Assembly: GCF_963678635.1 (NCBI RefSeq)
Contig: NC_087062.1
Location: 24,698,177-24,762,176 of the forward strand
Reading direction: 5' to 3'
Source: Symsagittifera roscoffensis
Taxonomy: Eukaryota > Xenacoelomorpha > Acoela > Convolutidae
DNA: 64,000 nucleotides
A model generated the notes under the pieces. It had not been told where the DNA came from. It made no database searches and saw nothing but the letters and a program-made list of their open reading frames with translations. The position numbers and the translations under genes are program-made. Shown here in pieces: positions 13,601-26,021 of this stretch. Each line of letters opens with the position of its first letter. The first letter of the stretch is position 1.

Positions 13601-16600
13601 GAGATCAGATAGATTAAATCCTGCCCACTGCTGCCTACTGTGCAACTAAGTAGGACAGGAAATTAGTTTAACTCAATGAAATTTCAACTCATTCCGTTTA
13701 CGTCATCCTTTTGATAAATGAGAGCATAGATGGTGATCAGAGCAAAAATTAATCAATCGTGATGATAGGATTATAGAATGTAATCAGCCCCCATAAAATA
13801 ATCACATTTGCAAAATTTTGACCTTTATGTGCCATTTAAAAAACAACTGAGGTGAAGCAGTCAGTATCTTTGCACAGCTTGTGCTACATCAAAAGCATAG
13901 CATGGCAAGCTAGCCAAGCGAAAGAAAATGAGACGACAAATCCACGAAATTGAAAAAAGTTAACGAGAAATTTTCATAAGTTTAGCTCAAATAAAGCTCA
14001 TTTTGGGGACAACATTTGAAAAAGTCAAATGCCAGCGTTAAATTAGCATTAAATTGAGTTTTATGAAGCGGTAAAGAAGCGGCAATGCTCTGGAAGACAA
14101 CCATTGAGCCAAAAAAATTTTGCCATAAAAAAGCCTGACATTCAAAACATTTTGGAACTCCCCCTGCCCAAAGCACATGCTCGCATTAAAAACTGTCACC
14201 CTTGAACACGCAATATGAGGCAATTAAGCCGAAAGGTAACGTAAGCCGAAACCGTGATGCAACGAATATACGTTTTAGGCAGAAAAAATCACAAAAAATG
14301 ATTTAGACAAAATCGGACTTGCTAAATCTACAACCAAAATAAAACAAAATTCGAATACAAAGGATATTTAAATGTAAATAAACATGCTCAAAATTGTCCG
14401 TTGGTTGACGAAAAAGTTCTCGACAAATTGATTCAGTTATTCTGTTTGTCAAGTTGTTAAACTGGAAAAATTCTATATTCCGATTTATAAACGCTTTCAA
14501 ATCACCAGCGTTATTAAAGATAAGGAAAAGTTTAAACAGTCTTTTGCGTTATGCGCATAGAAATATAACGAAATCAACTTCTTTGAAACTCCCTAGCCGC
14601 TACCTCTGAAAAAGAGGATGGATCATGAAATTCTTTACGAACATTCGCATATGATAATTGTCGAACTAGACCTTTATGGGGGTGTATATTTGGGGGTGTT
14701 AGAATATTCCATCAAAATTCCACTAATTTATTTTTTCACACCCAGCCACCAGCAGATATTTGGAATCTTCATAGGTATGCGCTTATAGTTATAATCATTA
14801 ATTATTGGGCATATCTAGTGCAGCAAAAGCTATACTGAGACTTATGCATACAGAGCTCAACAGCATGAAATTAAAGGGGAATGTTTTTTAATTTGACTAT
14901 CACCGCTCATCGATCCAAAAGATCGGAGGTTCGAAATCCACCATGATCTGCATGACTCGTGCTGATTGCTAGAGGGTGAGGCAATATTACCCTGCTCAAA
15001 AAAAGTTGCATATACTTCTCAACCAAGAGCACAACAGCGGTTCTCCATAAATAGCTTGACAGCTCGCATACTGATCCTTTCTCTAGTGACGGATAAATAG
15101 TCTTACTTGAAGCTGCGTAGTCTAGTAGGGATACGATGTTGGAGTGAGTGATCATCTTGAGGATCTCGATCTCCTTGAGAAGAGTGGAGTCCGCACAGTT
15201 CAGATACTTCACTGGGATCTTCTTGGCCGCAAACAGGGCTATGGCAAAAGTAGAAACAGAGATTAGATTTATGTTTTTTAGATGATCGAGCGTTTATCAC
15301 ACGAGTTTCTTACAAAGTAAACATATTAGATTTAAAGAGGTTTTTAATTTTATGAGATGATTGAGAAACTACCACGATTTTTGCACGCAGTGGGATTTAG
15401 CAAGTTGCCGCATTTGCTAAATTTAGTAGAGTTGTATCTTATGTGAGCTGTGAAGTTACGCGGCCAGAGAAAACTGCGTCATACTATTGGAAAAAAAAAC
15501 AGAAGCTGTTCAAACTTTTTCATGTTTGACTTTCCCCCACCTCACATAAGCACCCCTTTCATGAGGTAATGAACAGCTGTACAAGTTTAAACATGAAAAT
15601 AAAACATGATTGTAATACAAAATTAGTTCTCATGCTACTTTTTTCTAATCTCGATCTGTGTGAACAAAAGTTTTATTTTGAAAAAATTGGAGGTGGGGAA
15701 AATAGCCCGATCGTTTTATTCCAGAAAGTTTTTCTCGTCTACTGAATTTTTATCTTACCTTCTTCTCTGTGAAAAATTGCTGAAAGCCGATGTGTAGAAA
15801 AAGAATGAAATAGGCTTATAACATGACGACTTACAGATGTTCTGTCAATTTCCTATTCGCAATCACATTTCTACTCTAAGGAACGCTGCTCCAAAACAGC
15901 GTTCCTCATAATACTTTACGCAAGTATCTAAAAAAGTTCTCAAAAAGTCAAAAAGGTGGTGTTAAGTTGACCCGCTACATGTTTTCGTTTTCTCCCTCAG
16001 TTCACAATATTTGAAGCACATGAAAGCTTTGTAAAGCCTATTTTACCCAGCAGTTACCGCTTTTCTCCCAGATGGTTACTTTTTAACAGTTTTGCGAGAC
16101 AGGGATGTGTGTGAAAGATGAGAAGATGACGTTTGAATGACGTGAATGACATTTTTCTTAAATGATTTCAATAAAACGAAAACACATTCAAGTATTCTTT
16201 ACCGAACGGCCATTTAGCCGAAAATATTCAAGTAGACGACCGTTTAACCGAAAACAAAAACTTCATTAAAGTTATCGTTGTAACAAAAATTTCGAACTAT
16301 CAAGTTTTGAGACTCGATGATGCCCCCAAATTTTTCACATCCGACCCTTCTCAAACAAACAAGCCAAAAAAATGGTTTCTATTCTTCAAACGACAAGATA
16401 AATAAGGCAACATAAAAGAAGCCGAAACCATTTAAGCGCAACCAAAACACAAAAGAACTTGTTCACAATTTTTTCGGTAATTTTTTGAATTACAGAACAA
16501 CCTTCAATCATAGTAAAACTGATTAAATCAGAAGAAAGTTTGATTCTTTGGAACTTGAGCCGACAAAGAAAAAAAAGACGAAAGATAGTTCGACCAATCA

Positions 16601-18845
16601 AATTTCTCAGAAAAAAATTCGTTTTTTTACATATCGAAAAAAAAAACTGCGGGTAGGACTCAAACTCTAAAACCACAAAAACCTACCTGCGAGTAGGACT
16701 CAAGCCACTAAAGCAAGCAGGAATGGGTCTTAAAAATGTTGGGAATCCATACTTGCAAAGGGATAGTTTAAAAATTTCTTCTATGGTATAGAAAAAAAAC
16801 ATTAAAAACAAATGAGGAAAAAATTGCGAAATTACTTCAGAGAGGAAATTTTTTTTTCAAAACTTTGAGTAAAACTATCTGAAAATTCATGATTGCAAAA
16901 TGATGCATCTTAAGCAGGTCCGAAAAAAAAGAAAATAAATCCCACTTTGCGAGCCAACTCCAAAACTTCTACAAACGTTTTGAAAGATAAGGCGGCTACG
17001 TTGTTCAAACCCCATTTGTGCGACGTCAATTGATATATAACAAAATTTGCAAAATCGATTCTTATGCAGACTTCCACAAAAAAATTAAGCTCAAAATATG
17101 CAATTAAGTCATGAACATTATCTTTAGTCCAATTTTGACAAAAGCATGAAAATGGTCAGTATAGGTAAAGTTTTAACCTCAAAAAGGTCAAATAAAATAA
17201 AAAACATCGGTGTAACATGGGTGTGCAAAATAAACACTTGTACAATTAATATTTTATCAAACACCATTTAATTGCCAATCAAATTGATTTCAACCGATTG
17301 TATTTTATAGTGTAGTTTGTAGAAATATACCCAATTTTGTTCGAGAAAGCCGAAATATATCTATGCGGGGTCTTACAAATAAACTTTTTAAAATGTCGGT
17401 CCAGGCATTCGAGAAGGTCGAAAAGTTTCGAACTTTGATCAAAAAAGTTGAAACATCAAAACTGGGTTGGAAAAAGTCGAATTTTTTTGTCGGGTCGAGA
17501 AAATTGAAACATACCAAAATTTGGTCGAGAAAGTCAAAAAATACCGTAGTTTGGCCGAGAAAATCAAAACATAGCAAAATTTGGCCGAGATGGTCGAAAC
17601 ATGCCAGTTTTTGGTCGAGAAAGTCGAAACAAAAATCGAGCACCTCGACCCAGGACGTTATTGCTTCACCCTTGCCTGATTGCGCTTCATTTAAGCAGAT
17701 ATAGCTTCTGCTGTTTAAATAGTGGATGTGTAAATAGGCAATTTTACGAGAAGGTGACGCGATGTGCATGTAGAAGCCATTCTTCGGTTTCTTGCTGTTC
17801 AGTGTTCTTCCGTCTATGAAAAATCAGAATTTTGTATTTGGCCGTTTTTTCTAAGAATCTAACGAGAGCGAAAAACTGGAGAACAGAAGCTGGACTAACA
17901 TAATATAAATTGGAGCGACAAGCGAAAAGGGATTCGAACCCCTGCCGACCCAAAGGGTCCCCCCTTTGGTACTTTTTAAGAAATCCATTTTTGGCCGACC
18001 GACCCTAAAATTTTTCTAAAGGCGCCTTTGGCGCCAATATATACTAATTTTAAGGGGGAGCGCACGCCGAAAAAACGCGATTTTTTGGTTAAAATTTTCC
18101 AAAAACTGCCTGAAAACGCCTTTTTTGGACTATTTTTTCTAAATTTTGCCCGCCGCGCAGAAAATTTGGCCAAAACAGGGACTAAACCGGGCTTAGGGAG
18201 AGCTCAAAAAATCATTTTGGTCGATCTAAGAAAAAAAGATCGAAAAAATTTTCGAAAATTTTTTGAAAATCCGCCCCCCCCCTCGAGAAAATCCTAGATC
18301 CGCCCCTGAAATTAACCTAACTCGATTTCAACTCCCGCAATAACTTCATTGGTTTTTATCCCAAAATGCGCTGTACTTTTGATCACACAATTTGATATAG
18401 AGTTTTCGTCGCCTAGAGTATCAAAGATTCTGAGCAAATTCATTATCAAATCAAAAATTAAAAAGTGATCAAAATTATGAGCCCAAGTGACAAAATTAGG
18501 AAAGCCTCGCAAAATTCCCTGGTAAATTACATGATAATCAAATATAAAGACCCGCAGATAATCAAATCTTTTCATTAAGTTCGAATCAAAACCAATGATG
18601 GTTGAGCGCAAAAAAGTATTTGTTTCATAGCTGAAAACAACCTCAGAAGTTGAGCTCAAAGTAAATTAATGTTTCGTTCATGAAGGGCTTCAGTTTTTTC
18701 TATTTGGCAGAACGATTTAAGGTTTTAATACGCCGAAATATTACTCACAGTCGTCGTGGGCTCGGCTCCTGACTTTGAACACCTCGGAGTAGCATCCGAT
18801 TCCAATGGAAGCCAACGACTCGTATTTAATCTCGAAGGAATCCAT
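4655..18845 (-). CDS. CaMKI-like calcium/calmodulin-dependent protein kinase, complete, 5 exons
   Basis: A Ser/Thr kinase gene joined from exons 18749-18845, 15107-15238, 12678-12836, 5413-5585 and 4655-5176. All four junctions have GT-AG ends and matching phases, giving 360 residues. The start ATG at 18845 has an in-frame TGA 18 bp upstream. Visible motifs are the Gly-rich loop GIGCYSEV (residues 15-22), the ATP-anchoring Lys38 in FAAKK, HRDLKPEN with catalytic Asp130, DFG at 151-153, the activation segment TACGTPGY (Thr166 is the expected CaMKK site) and APE at 175-177. Domain order and the PPFYNEED and AKDFIRLLL blocks fit the CaMKI branch. After the kinase core comes a Ser/Glu-rich linker of about 60 residues, then a hydrophobic, basic tail (QWQKAMDF to NLL) aligned with the CaMKI autoinhibitory/calmodulin-binding segment. 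Introns are about 3.5, 2.3, 7.1 and 0.24 kb. PSKH-type kinases are the main alternative; the tail favours CaMKI. Confidence 0.9.
5810..6200. mobile_element. hAT-like MITE copy, decayed
   Basis: Shares with the intact 27389-27717 copy (in reverse orientation) the CCATTTTTGGCC block, the GGCGCC palindrome, the GAGCGCTC block and the terminal GCCCCTG at 6194-6200. The left end is unclear. It lies in the second-largest-exon-proximal part of the kinase intron 4. Confidence 0.6.
6387..7690 (-). mobile_element. Helentron/HINE-like element, inverted copy
   Basis: Bounded on the left by a perfect hairpin ACTTTTG-(7)-CAAAAGT (6387-6407) followed by TATTGCAATCGGGTGC, and on the right by the tail hairpin GCGAAGC-TCA-GCTTCGC (7667-7683) followed by CTCTGTGTAA. 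The interior matches the 30551-31631 copy in reverse. Open frames here (for example 6790-7260) arise from the poly(T) interior and are not genes. Confidence 0.6.
8920..9234. mobile_element. MITE with ~50 bp terminal inverted repeats
   Basis: The left arm (ATAAATCAAATAAA...GCTGATCTGCAATCT, 8921-8965) is the reverse complement of the right arm (9185-9233), with a few mismatches. About 315 bp in total, AT-rich between the arms, no coding capacity. Confidence 0.75.
9835..10600. repeat. Dispersed repeat, copy 1
   Basis: The block GATTTAACCTGGCTCGGAA, then TTTGAGACAAGCT and TACGTTGCTAGA, recurs at 22470-22550 with the same order and spacing. The boundary is approximate. The 61-codon frame at 9842 is part of it. 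Confidence 0.5.
11640..11790 (-). repeat. Inverted copy of the 400-720 repeat
   Basis: The reverse complement matches the 590-690 unit: GTGATATATCATATTACAGC, then the CCCTTTCAG block and CCGGTTTGAA near its end. Confidence 0.6.
12236..12466. mobile_element. Fold-back element with ~80 bp arms
   Basis: The left arm begins ATGCAAAGATGAATGAGAGG and ends TGAAAATACACCTTACG (12236-12316). The right arm, read in reverse, begins ATGCAAGGTGAATGCGAGG and ends with nearly the same block (12380-12466). The 60 bp centre is unrelated. It would form a long hairpin in the kinase pre-mRNA intron. Confidence 0.8.
12837..15106. other. Kinase intron 2, no further gene
   Basis: AT-rich intron. Around 13980-14300 it holds a stretch with the recurrent AAGCCGAAA motif of the HINE-like family. 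At 14905-14945 there is a tRNA-like B-box remnant (GGAGGTTCGAAATCC). No coding signal was seen. Confidence 0.5.
17395..17655 (+). repeat. 30 bp minisatellite, long locus (frame-preserving)
   Basis: About eight units with a period near 30 bp, consensus TTTGGTCGAGAAAGTCGAAA. Because 30 is a multiple of three, both strands stay open: + reads repeats such as IWSRKSKH, minus reads LVCFNFLDQ. Ends with AGCACCTCGACCCAGG, as at the 3915 locus. There is no start or splice context to support a real gene. Confidence 0.85.
17938..18308. mobile_element. hAT-like MITE copy
   Basis: Same order of blocks as the 27389-27717 element in reverse: CCATTTTTGGCCGACC, AAGGCGCCTTTGGCGCC, GAGCTC, and the terminus GAAAATCCTAGATCCGCCCC TG ending at 18308. 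Overlapping open frames on both strands are shadows of this element. Confidence 0.75.
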
Positions 18846-21600
18846 ACCATAAGTGGTAACTCAATAATGAGGCTTTTTAGCGTAAGGGAAGCTTTCAACT
18901 TACCCGGTAAATGTGGGGTTTTTTGCTCTGATATTTTGCCCGGTAAATATGGGGTTAATGAACAAGTTTATGGGAAAAGCATTTCGAAGCACGATGTACA
19001 AATATGGCAATTAAAGTTGAGATTTTTGGTCGTCGGTAAAATTAAAACCTAAATGACGTCAGAACAATTTCAATATCAGGTAACAAAAAATAAGGTAGCA
19101 TTTAAGATAAATTAGAGTTGTCAAATTTCAATTATCAGGCTGTTAATTCCACCACTTACGTCATTTAAATAGGACAAAGATGGGTGATAGCGTTAGTCGT
19201 TGAATGGTCTAATCAATACCATTTTTTATGGCATATAATGATGAGAAAAGCAGCAAAAGCAACCTTTTCAAAATGGCAATGAAGTAAATTGCGTGTATTT
19301 ATCTGCTAAAATCGCAGATGTTTGCAATCAAATGAGAATTCACAGCATTTGTAAAAAAAATCTACTCAGTTCTCAATTTTGCAAAACAAAGGAATACTAT
19401 AGTTGTATTAGTACCATGTTAGAAAAGAAAAAAAAGATAATGCAGCAGGTATTGTAGTATATAGCTACACGCTTTATATTTGGAAAGAAAAAGAAGGAAT
19501 TTATTGAGTGTGTCAGGAGCATTGCATTGAATATGTGCCGCATAATTTTACACATCACAGGACGACTCAACGTAAAAAAAATTAACATAACCAGGTTGGT
19601 TGTGCTAATAAAAAAGACGTGCAATGTTACACTTTGCTATGTTGAAGATGACGGGGCCAGTTTATTGTTAACCCATTTATAAAATCAACCAACAAATCTT
19701 GAGCTACAGGGAAAATTAAAACCCTCCATGCAAACAAAAGATGTCGGCACTCAAACTGGGGAGAAACCTCCTTAAGGGCAATTAAGCTAACAGCTAAAAC
19801 TGAACTACCGCTGAAAAATTTGGTGGTTCAAGGGTAAGCAGGTTTCAAAAAACCAGTAGTCCGTCACATTCAAGTCACAACATACACAAACTGTTCAACA
19901 AATATAATATCATATCATGAAATACCAGAAAGTATCTCTATAAAAATCATCCATCCATAAAACATCAATGTAATATCCAAAAAACTTCTCCATGTTAAGA
20001 TATCTATATAATTGGTATTCACTTTCTACGGGGGTAGTTTTTAACTTAAGAACGAAGGGTGCCATTTTTTGTATTTTTTGCTTTGACGAGCTTTATCGGT
20101 TGCAAAGTCGATCAGCACTTTTTGACAGTTAATGCGTAAAATCCAAGAAGTCAAATAAGTTTTTAAAAATCTTCACATCTCAAAACTTCATGAACATTTT
20201 AAATGTTACATCTTTACTGCTGCCCGACACTTTCGTCTTATAGTCCTTTTTGCTTCTTACTGCTTGATACAAAAAAGAGCCACCTTAAAAAAAACAGCTA
20301 TCGATACCAGAAATGGGTTGGCTCTGAAAGGTAGCCCCAGCAGCTTAAAATGTTCCAATGAAATCTACAAACAAAGCGGGAAGCAATGCAATATAATGCC
20401 ATTGTAAAAATGAGGAAAATGGATTATTCTCAGGTATTGTGTTTGTGCAAACAATGCATGGATCATGCACCGATAATTGAGCCGAGACGATTGTCAAAAT
20501 AATTCAATTTTTACAATGCTACGATTTTTGATCTTATTTTACAGCAGCTTCTTTTTTTGTGTTTCTACCTTTGGTATAAAAATAAGAGGATTCTAACTGA
20601 AATGCTGAACTGGTGGTCGTAAAAATAAAAAGCAAATTATAGTTTCTAGCGTTTCGCTTTTCTATAACTACCCTCTTATATGCGTAAATAATGAAGGCGC
20701 ACTCAATTTTGATACCTTCGTTAATACCCGTAAAATTTTTCAATTACCTAGCACAACTTTCCTTTTGCAGATGAAGTAGAAAATGTTCAATATTTACGCA
20801 TCTCGTTGTAGAGCCAAATATGCATATGAGACTGAGAGTAAACGCAAAGAGTTGGAAAAAAAATATGCAAATGGCCAAGTAATTAAATTGCCAGATACAA
20901 CTAGATGCACTATTAGTTTCTCTCATCTGATGCGAGATGGAAATATCTTTAATTTTTATTCTTTTTTTCTCATAGGGAAACTTATTACAAAACTTTATAG
21001 CTGAGATGTTTGTATATTTAAGTTCCGAAAAACTATTAAAAGCCACGAAGGAGTCTCTTTAATCTAAGTCTGTAAACATGTTTATACAGTTTTAAGAACG
21101 CTTTCAGAATTCGTGGTTCGATTTTTTCGTGGGTGGACCGTGGAGGTAGGTTGAGTGGAAGTTTTCACCACTTGAGTTTTCATAGGCTGAACGTTAAAAA
21201 TGTGTTATGTCTGTGTTTTTTTTGCAATAACTGGGTGAAGGTCACGGGAACGTCACTGTCTTTTCGATGGAAGTTTGTTGAAGATTTTGGTCAAGGTCTG
21301 AATCTTTCATTTCAGTCACTCCGACACTGACTGATGATATTACCTTTATGCTTATGTAATCCTGGTAAGAAAATTCATTTGTCAAAATAGAGCTGTTGTT
21401 TATGCTTTTGAGAAAATGAGGGAATCCATGGAGGGAAACAGGAACGGGAATGGAGGGAAACGGAGGGAAACAGAAAATACCCCGTGGGGTGAGGTGGATC
21501 GAGAAGTTACGGACAAGCTTGATATTTATACAATCAAAAAACATGCTTTCCTAGTCCAATTTAAAATTTATATAGTAAAATGGCGGCGGCGGGAGGTGGC
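18846..21600. other. Intergenic, 5' of the kinase gene
   Basis: No recognised gene. Contains a short + strand frame at 20783-21004 (KRKELEKKYANGQ inside) after a TTTTGCAG, with no supporting context, and a purine-rich GGAGGGAAAC repeat near 21425-21480. The kinase promoter should lie just right of 18845, but no clear core element was seen. Confidence 0.4.
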
Positions 21601-21614
21601 TGGTGCAGGTGCTC

Positions 21615-22151
21615 ATTTCTCCAGAGATTCGACCCACTAACTACCCAAAATGCCCCTTTAGTAATCGTTAAGACCTCCACTTTAGGCTGGCTGACCCCAA
21701 AATATGTCGAAAAGCGCCTTGAGAGCGTGCGCCAAAACAACACGATTTTTTGGTCAAAACTGTCCAAAAAGTGCCTGATGACGCCTTTTTCGCGTTTTTT
21801 TTCGTCAAAGTTTGCCTATCGTGCTCAAAAGTATACAAAAGTATACTATTTTTGAGGAGGGAGCCTTTTTTGGCCGGTTTTTTTTCAAATATTGCCTATG
21901 GCGACTAAAGTTGGTCAAAAGATTGGATTTTTAAAAATAATTACTATCTCCTATCAACAAAAAGGGGTAACTACTGAAATTCGAATTATAAGAACGCTCT
22001 TGTGCCAATTTCTTCAGTAAATACCATAGGGAAAAATGCTTAAGTAAATATAAAGGATCTTGATAGTTCTTTGGGAGAGCTCGGGGAGAATCGACAAAAT
22101 TTTGAATTTTTTGCCCCCCCCCCCCTTGAGAAAATCCTAGATCCGCCCCTG
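21615..22151. mobile_element. hAT-like MITE copy, with insertion or divergence
   Basis: Shares TTTTTTGGTCAAAACTGTCC, the TTGGGAGAGCTCGG block and the terminal CTAGATCCGCCCCTG ending at 22151. It is longer than the other copies because of a divergent 21800-22020 middle. Confidence 0.6.
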
Positions 22152-22449
22152 GCGGTTGTACCAGGTTTTTTTCTAATACTTGGCGCATAATTCATGTAAC
22201 ATTTTATGTGCATTTTATTAAAACTCGCACATTGTTTGCTAATGTATTTTCATTTGTTCTTGAGCTTACGCAACTTTCTTTGAACAGAAATCGATCCAAT
22301 TCGTCTCAATTCTGCCTCATTAGCGGCTCAATGAAGATTTCTTCTTATGCAAATTATTATAACTTTTAGTTTTCCAGTTGTCTCGTTTTATGTGCAACAT
22401 TTGTCTCGTCTTCAGTCCAAGGAATCATTTCCGGGTGGTGCCTAATTTC

Positions 22450-22860
22450 TGGGTGGTGCACTTTGCGATTTCACCTGGCTCAGAACTCGTTCCATTTTCA
22501 TTTGAAGCAAGCTAGTTGAAATTATTACTACGTTGCTAGACGCCAATTATATATTTTTGTACTATACAATCTTATTTTCTTATTTTTTTAAAAAAATATT
22601 CAAAAAATTTTTTTCAATTTATTTTAGGGTTTTATCTTTTTTTTTTTAAATTTCATCAAAATTTAATTTGATTGGTTTTACGAGGCAGTGACAACTTTCA
22701 AAGTCTTGCCCTGATACCAGCAATGTTGCTTCAATTAAGGCTCAAATGATAACAAACTTGGTCGTACAAGTGCAAAGACCTGAATGTAAGAAAATATTTT
22801 GAACTAAATTAAACGCGTTTTAAAGATTTTATGTTTGGAGCTGAAAAAATGACGGAAAGT
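22450..22860. repeat. Dispersed repeat, copy 2
   Basis: Matches 9835-10150: CACCTGGCTCAGAACTCGTT, TTTGAAGCAAGCT, TACGTTGCTAGA, and further on TGGTCGTACAAGTGC against TGGTCATATTAGCGC. Confidence 0.5.
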
Positions 22861-24689
22861 GTTCTGCGCAGCGCATTATTCGGTAATCAAAATCGTTGAA
22901 TTTGAAAGAAAACTGCTCGCATCAGAGAACGCTTCAAATTTTCTACTGTCTTTTAATTTTCAGATTAAAAAAAATTGATTGTCAAAATCGAAAAAGAAAA
23001 ACAAAAGGTTTTTAATCAGTTTTTTTCTATGTTAAGTACAAAGTTATAAATTTTGCGCCTGGAAACGTTCACATGTATCCAAATTACTTGCCTGAACTCA
23101 TTTTGGACTAATTTGTTTCGCTCCAAATTGATTGATTTATTCATTTATAAGCTCAGGGCATTGCTAACTTTCAGATCACAAAAAAAGCGCGTAAAACACT
23201 TTGAGCGCAAGTTTTTTCATCAGTCGGAAGAAAAAGGCAGGCAAACTGGACATTAAATCTAATTTTCTATACGTCTCAATTTTAAAAACTTGAAACTTGA
23301 TTTAGGCAAACCAAAATTCAAGTGGTAAGTTTCGTCTGAGTATTCATTTACAGTCAACGGTCGGTAATTTTTTTTTTGAAATTGATCTCAGCAATCTATG
23401 TTGAAATAAGTTCTCAATTATAGTGAGGTATAATTTATTGCACTTTTGTTTCCTATTCAATTTATTTCACAAGCAATTTTAAAGCAAATTTTCAATCGAC
23501 CTGACAAAAATCAGAACTCACACGAATGCCCAAACGGCACAACATTCGAAGAAATCCAAATGGAACAAAAAATTGATTCAGAGAAAGCTGCGCTCCGCAC
23601 CGCAAGTGATACAAAATCAGAAAACCATTAAACCCCACTCACCTTCAAAACACAGAAAAAAATTTTATTGGCTCTTGAAATGAAATAACATGAGACCACT
23701 AAGCCGATACAATATAGGCCAAAACCTATTAAGCAGAAAAAAAAGGAAAAAGAAAAACCAAAAAAAAAAATCCAAAAATTTTCTGTCTTTTAAAAAACGT
23801 TATTTCCCCTCACCCTTAAATCAGATACACAAAATAAATTTCGCTCGTCAACAAACGCAATATGAGGCTATTAAGCTGATATAATCTAGGACAAAAACCT
23901 TTCAAGCCGAAAAAAAAGGAAAAAACGCGAAAAAATGATAACACGAAAAATTTGAAACAATAACTGCTGCTAAGATTTCAGCAAATTGTGCATTCAAGGA
24001 GCACAATAATTATGTTTCCTTTAAGAAGACTCCAAATCAGGCCACTAAGTCGATAAAATGTGTCGAAAGAACGTGAACAAAAAAAAATTAATACGAAGTC
24101 AAGAAAACAGAAACAGCACAAATAAATTAAACACTAAAAGCAACTACAATATACATTGTGTACAGCTAAAAAAAACAATTAGACGATGCGGCAATTAACC
24201 CGACAAAACATAAACTGACAAATAATAGGCCGACAACTTTTTTTGAAAGATTATGTTTCCCGTATGAAAAAGAAACAGGTCCTGTCAGATTCGTATCCAG
24301 GATTTTGCCGTCCCAGGCGTATTCCGGGGACGCAAAGAATTAGCCGGAGACGCAAAGAATTTTAAACCTAATATGAATTGAATCTAAAATTGACTCTAGC
24401 ATTTCTAATTTTTACATTTCTGTGAAGAAAGTTATTTAAGGAAAACAAGTCTTATCGCAAGGGTAATGATAGCTGCCATGTAAATACTTTTTTGCTCTGC
24501 TGGGACAAAAATTGAAGAAAAAAAAACATATTTAAAAAAAAACAAAAAAATTGATTTCCGATTTAGATAGAAACAAAGTTTTCAGATGCTAATTGATATT
24601 CAAATTTTCAGAAAGATCCGAAAAATTTCAATCAGTAAGCCTAATGATCTGCTCGTTTTATTTCTTTGCAGAAATGCTTGATTTAGTTA

Positions 24690-25692
24690 TTACAAAGAGA
24701 CGAAGTGGAGTCTTGCATCACTTGCGATAAAACGAACGCGTAGCATTGCAAGCTACTAAATAGACATTATGATGGAAATAACTGAGTAAAAAAAAATTAC
24801 AAAAATCAACATTCCTTTTGGAAATACGAAAAACTCAATCTCAAAAAAAACGGACAAAAAATACAATTCATTTATTAAGCTTTTTGTATTATCCGAACGT
24901 TCACCAAGCCAGAAAGACGTACGTGACTAGATTTCAAGTGATCCGAAAACAAAAAAAGCTGAAAGAAACTTGTCATAAAAAACTTGAAAAAAATTTTTTT
25001 TTTGGAAATGCGAAAATTTCAAACTGAAGAAAAACATAACTACTGGCATCAAACAAGCTCTAGGTACTTTCCGAGCGTTAACAGCGTTAACTAAGCTGAC
25101 AACACGTGGTTAGAAGCTAATTGATCCGAAAACAAAAAAGCCAAAAAAAAATGTTATCATAAAAAAGTAAAAAATTTCACTTTGAACTTCTATACTAGCA
25201 GTCGAATTGATTTTTACAAAAGAAGAATAATCATTTTTATTCTTAAGCTAATGCAAAAAAATCCCTAAACGGACAAAACACGAGCCAAAATTATTAAGGC
25301 CGAATAATATTTGTAAGCGAAAAAAAACACGAAAAAAATGGAAATGTATGTCATTAGCAAAATTTACAGGAGCTAATCCACGACACTTAAGACTACAATG
25401 CAAACAGCTCAAAAAAATTCGCGGTAAGGCAATTAGATTGACAAAACAAGCCGACAAACTAGTACGACTACTCAATTTTTCCAGATAACTCACTTTCAGA
25501 CACTGTAAAAAAACAAGGTCCGAACATAACTCAAAACCCAAGCCATATGGTGCATTACTTCCAGGCCGAAAAAGGGGGCCTTAAAAATGCAAAGAAACGA
25601 TAAACAGCAACATCAATTTCAAATGTGTAAAAAAGTTGTTTACGGGAAAAAAATTGAGTGCTCGATTACTAGACACTTGCTGTCGCAAGTGT
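24690..25692 (+). mobile_element. HINE-like element copy
   Basis: Begins with the tail block GAGACGAAGTGGAGTCTTGC (hairpin decayed) and ends with a perfect hairpin ACACTTGC-TGTC-GCAAGTGT at 25673-25692. The interior has repeated AAGCCGA/AAAACA motifs. Further interior fragments lie at 23690-24290. Confidence 0.6.
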
Positions 25693-26021
25693 AATGATTC
25701 ATTTGTGAGCAGTTCTCCCAAACCTCAAATATACCTTGCCAGCGATTACGCCTTTCGAGAAAATTTGGGGTTCATTGGCGAAAAATGGAAGCCCTAAAAT
25801 AGTTCTAAAGGCAGATCCTTGGATGGTGGCTAGATCAGTATTTCTCAGGGATGACCTTCTTCCAAATCCACACATGATACTAACTATGCTAAATTTAGGC
25901 AACTTACTGCGAATCTTTCTTTTGTGGCAAACAAATGTCTCCATGAAAAACTATCATACAAGAAACTATAAAAAATACTTTGTAAAATAAATTTGTTCCT
26001 CTTAAATAAATAGTTTGTTGC

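Noticed and set aside
17305-17769. Long open frames on both strands.
   Set aside because: They are produced by the frame-neutral 30 bp minisatellite; no start, splice or family support.
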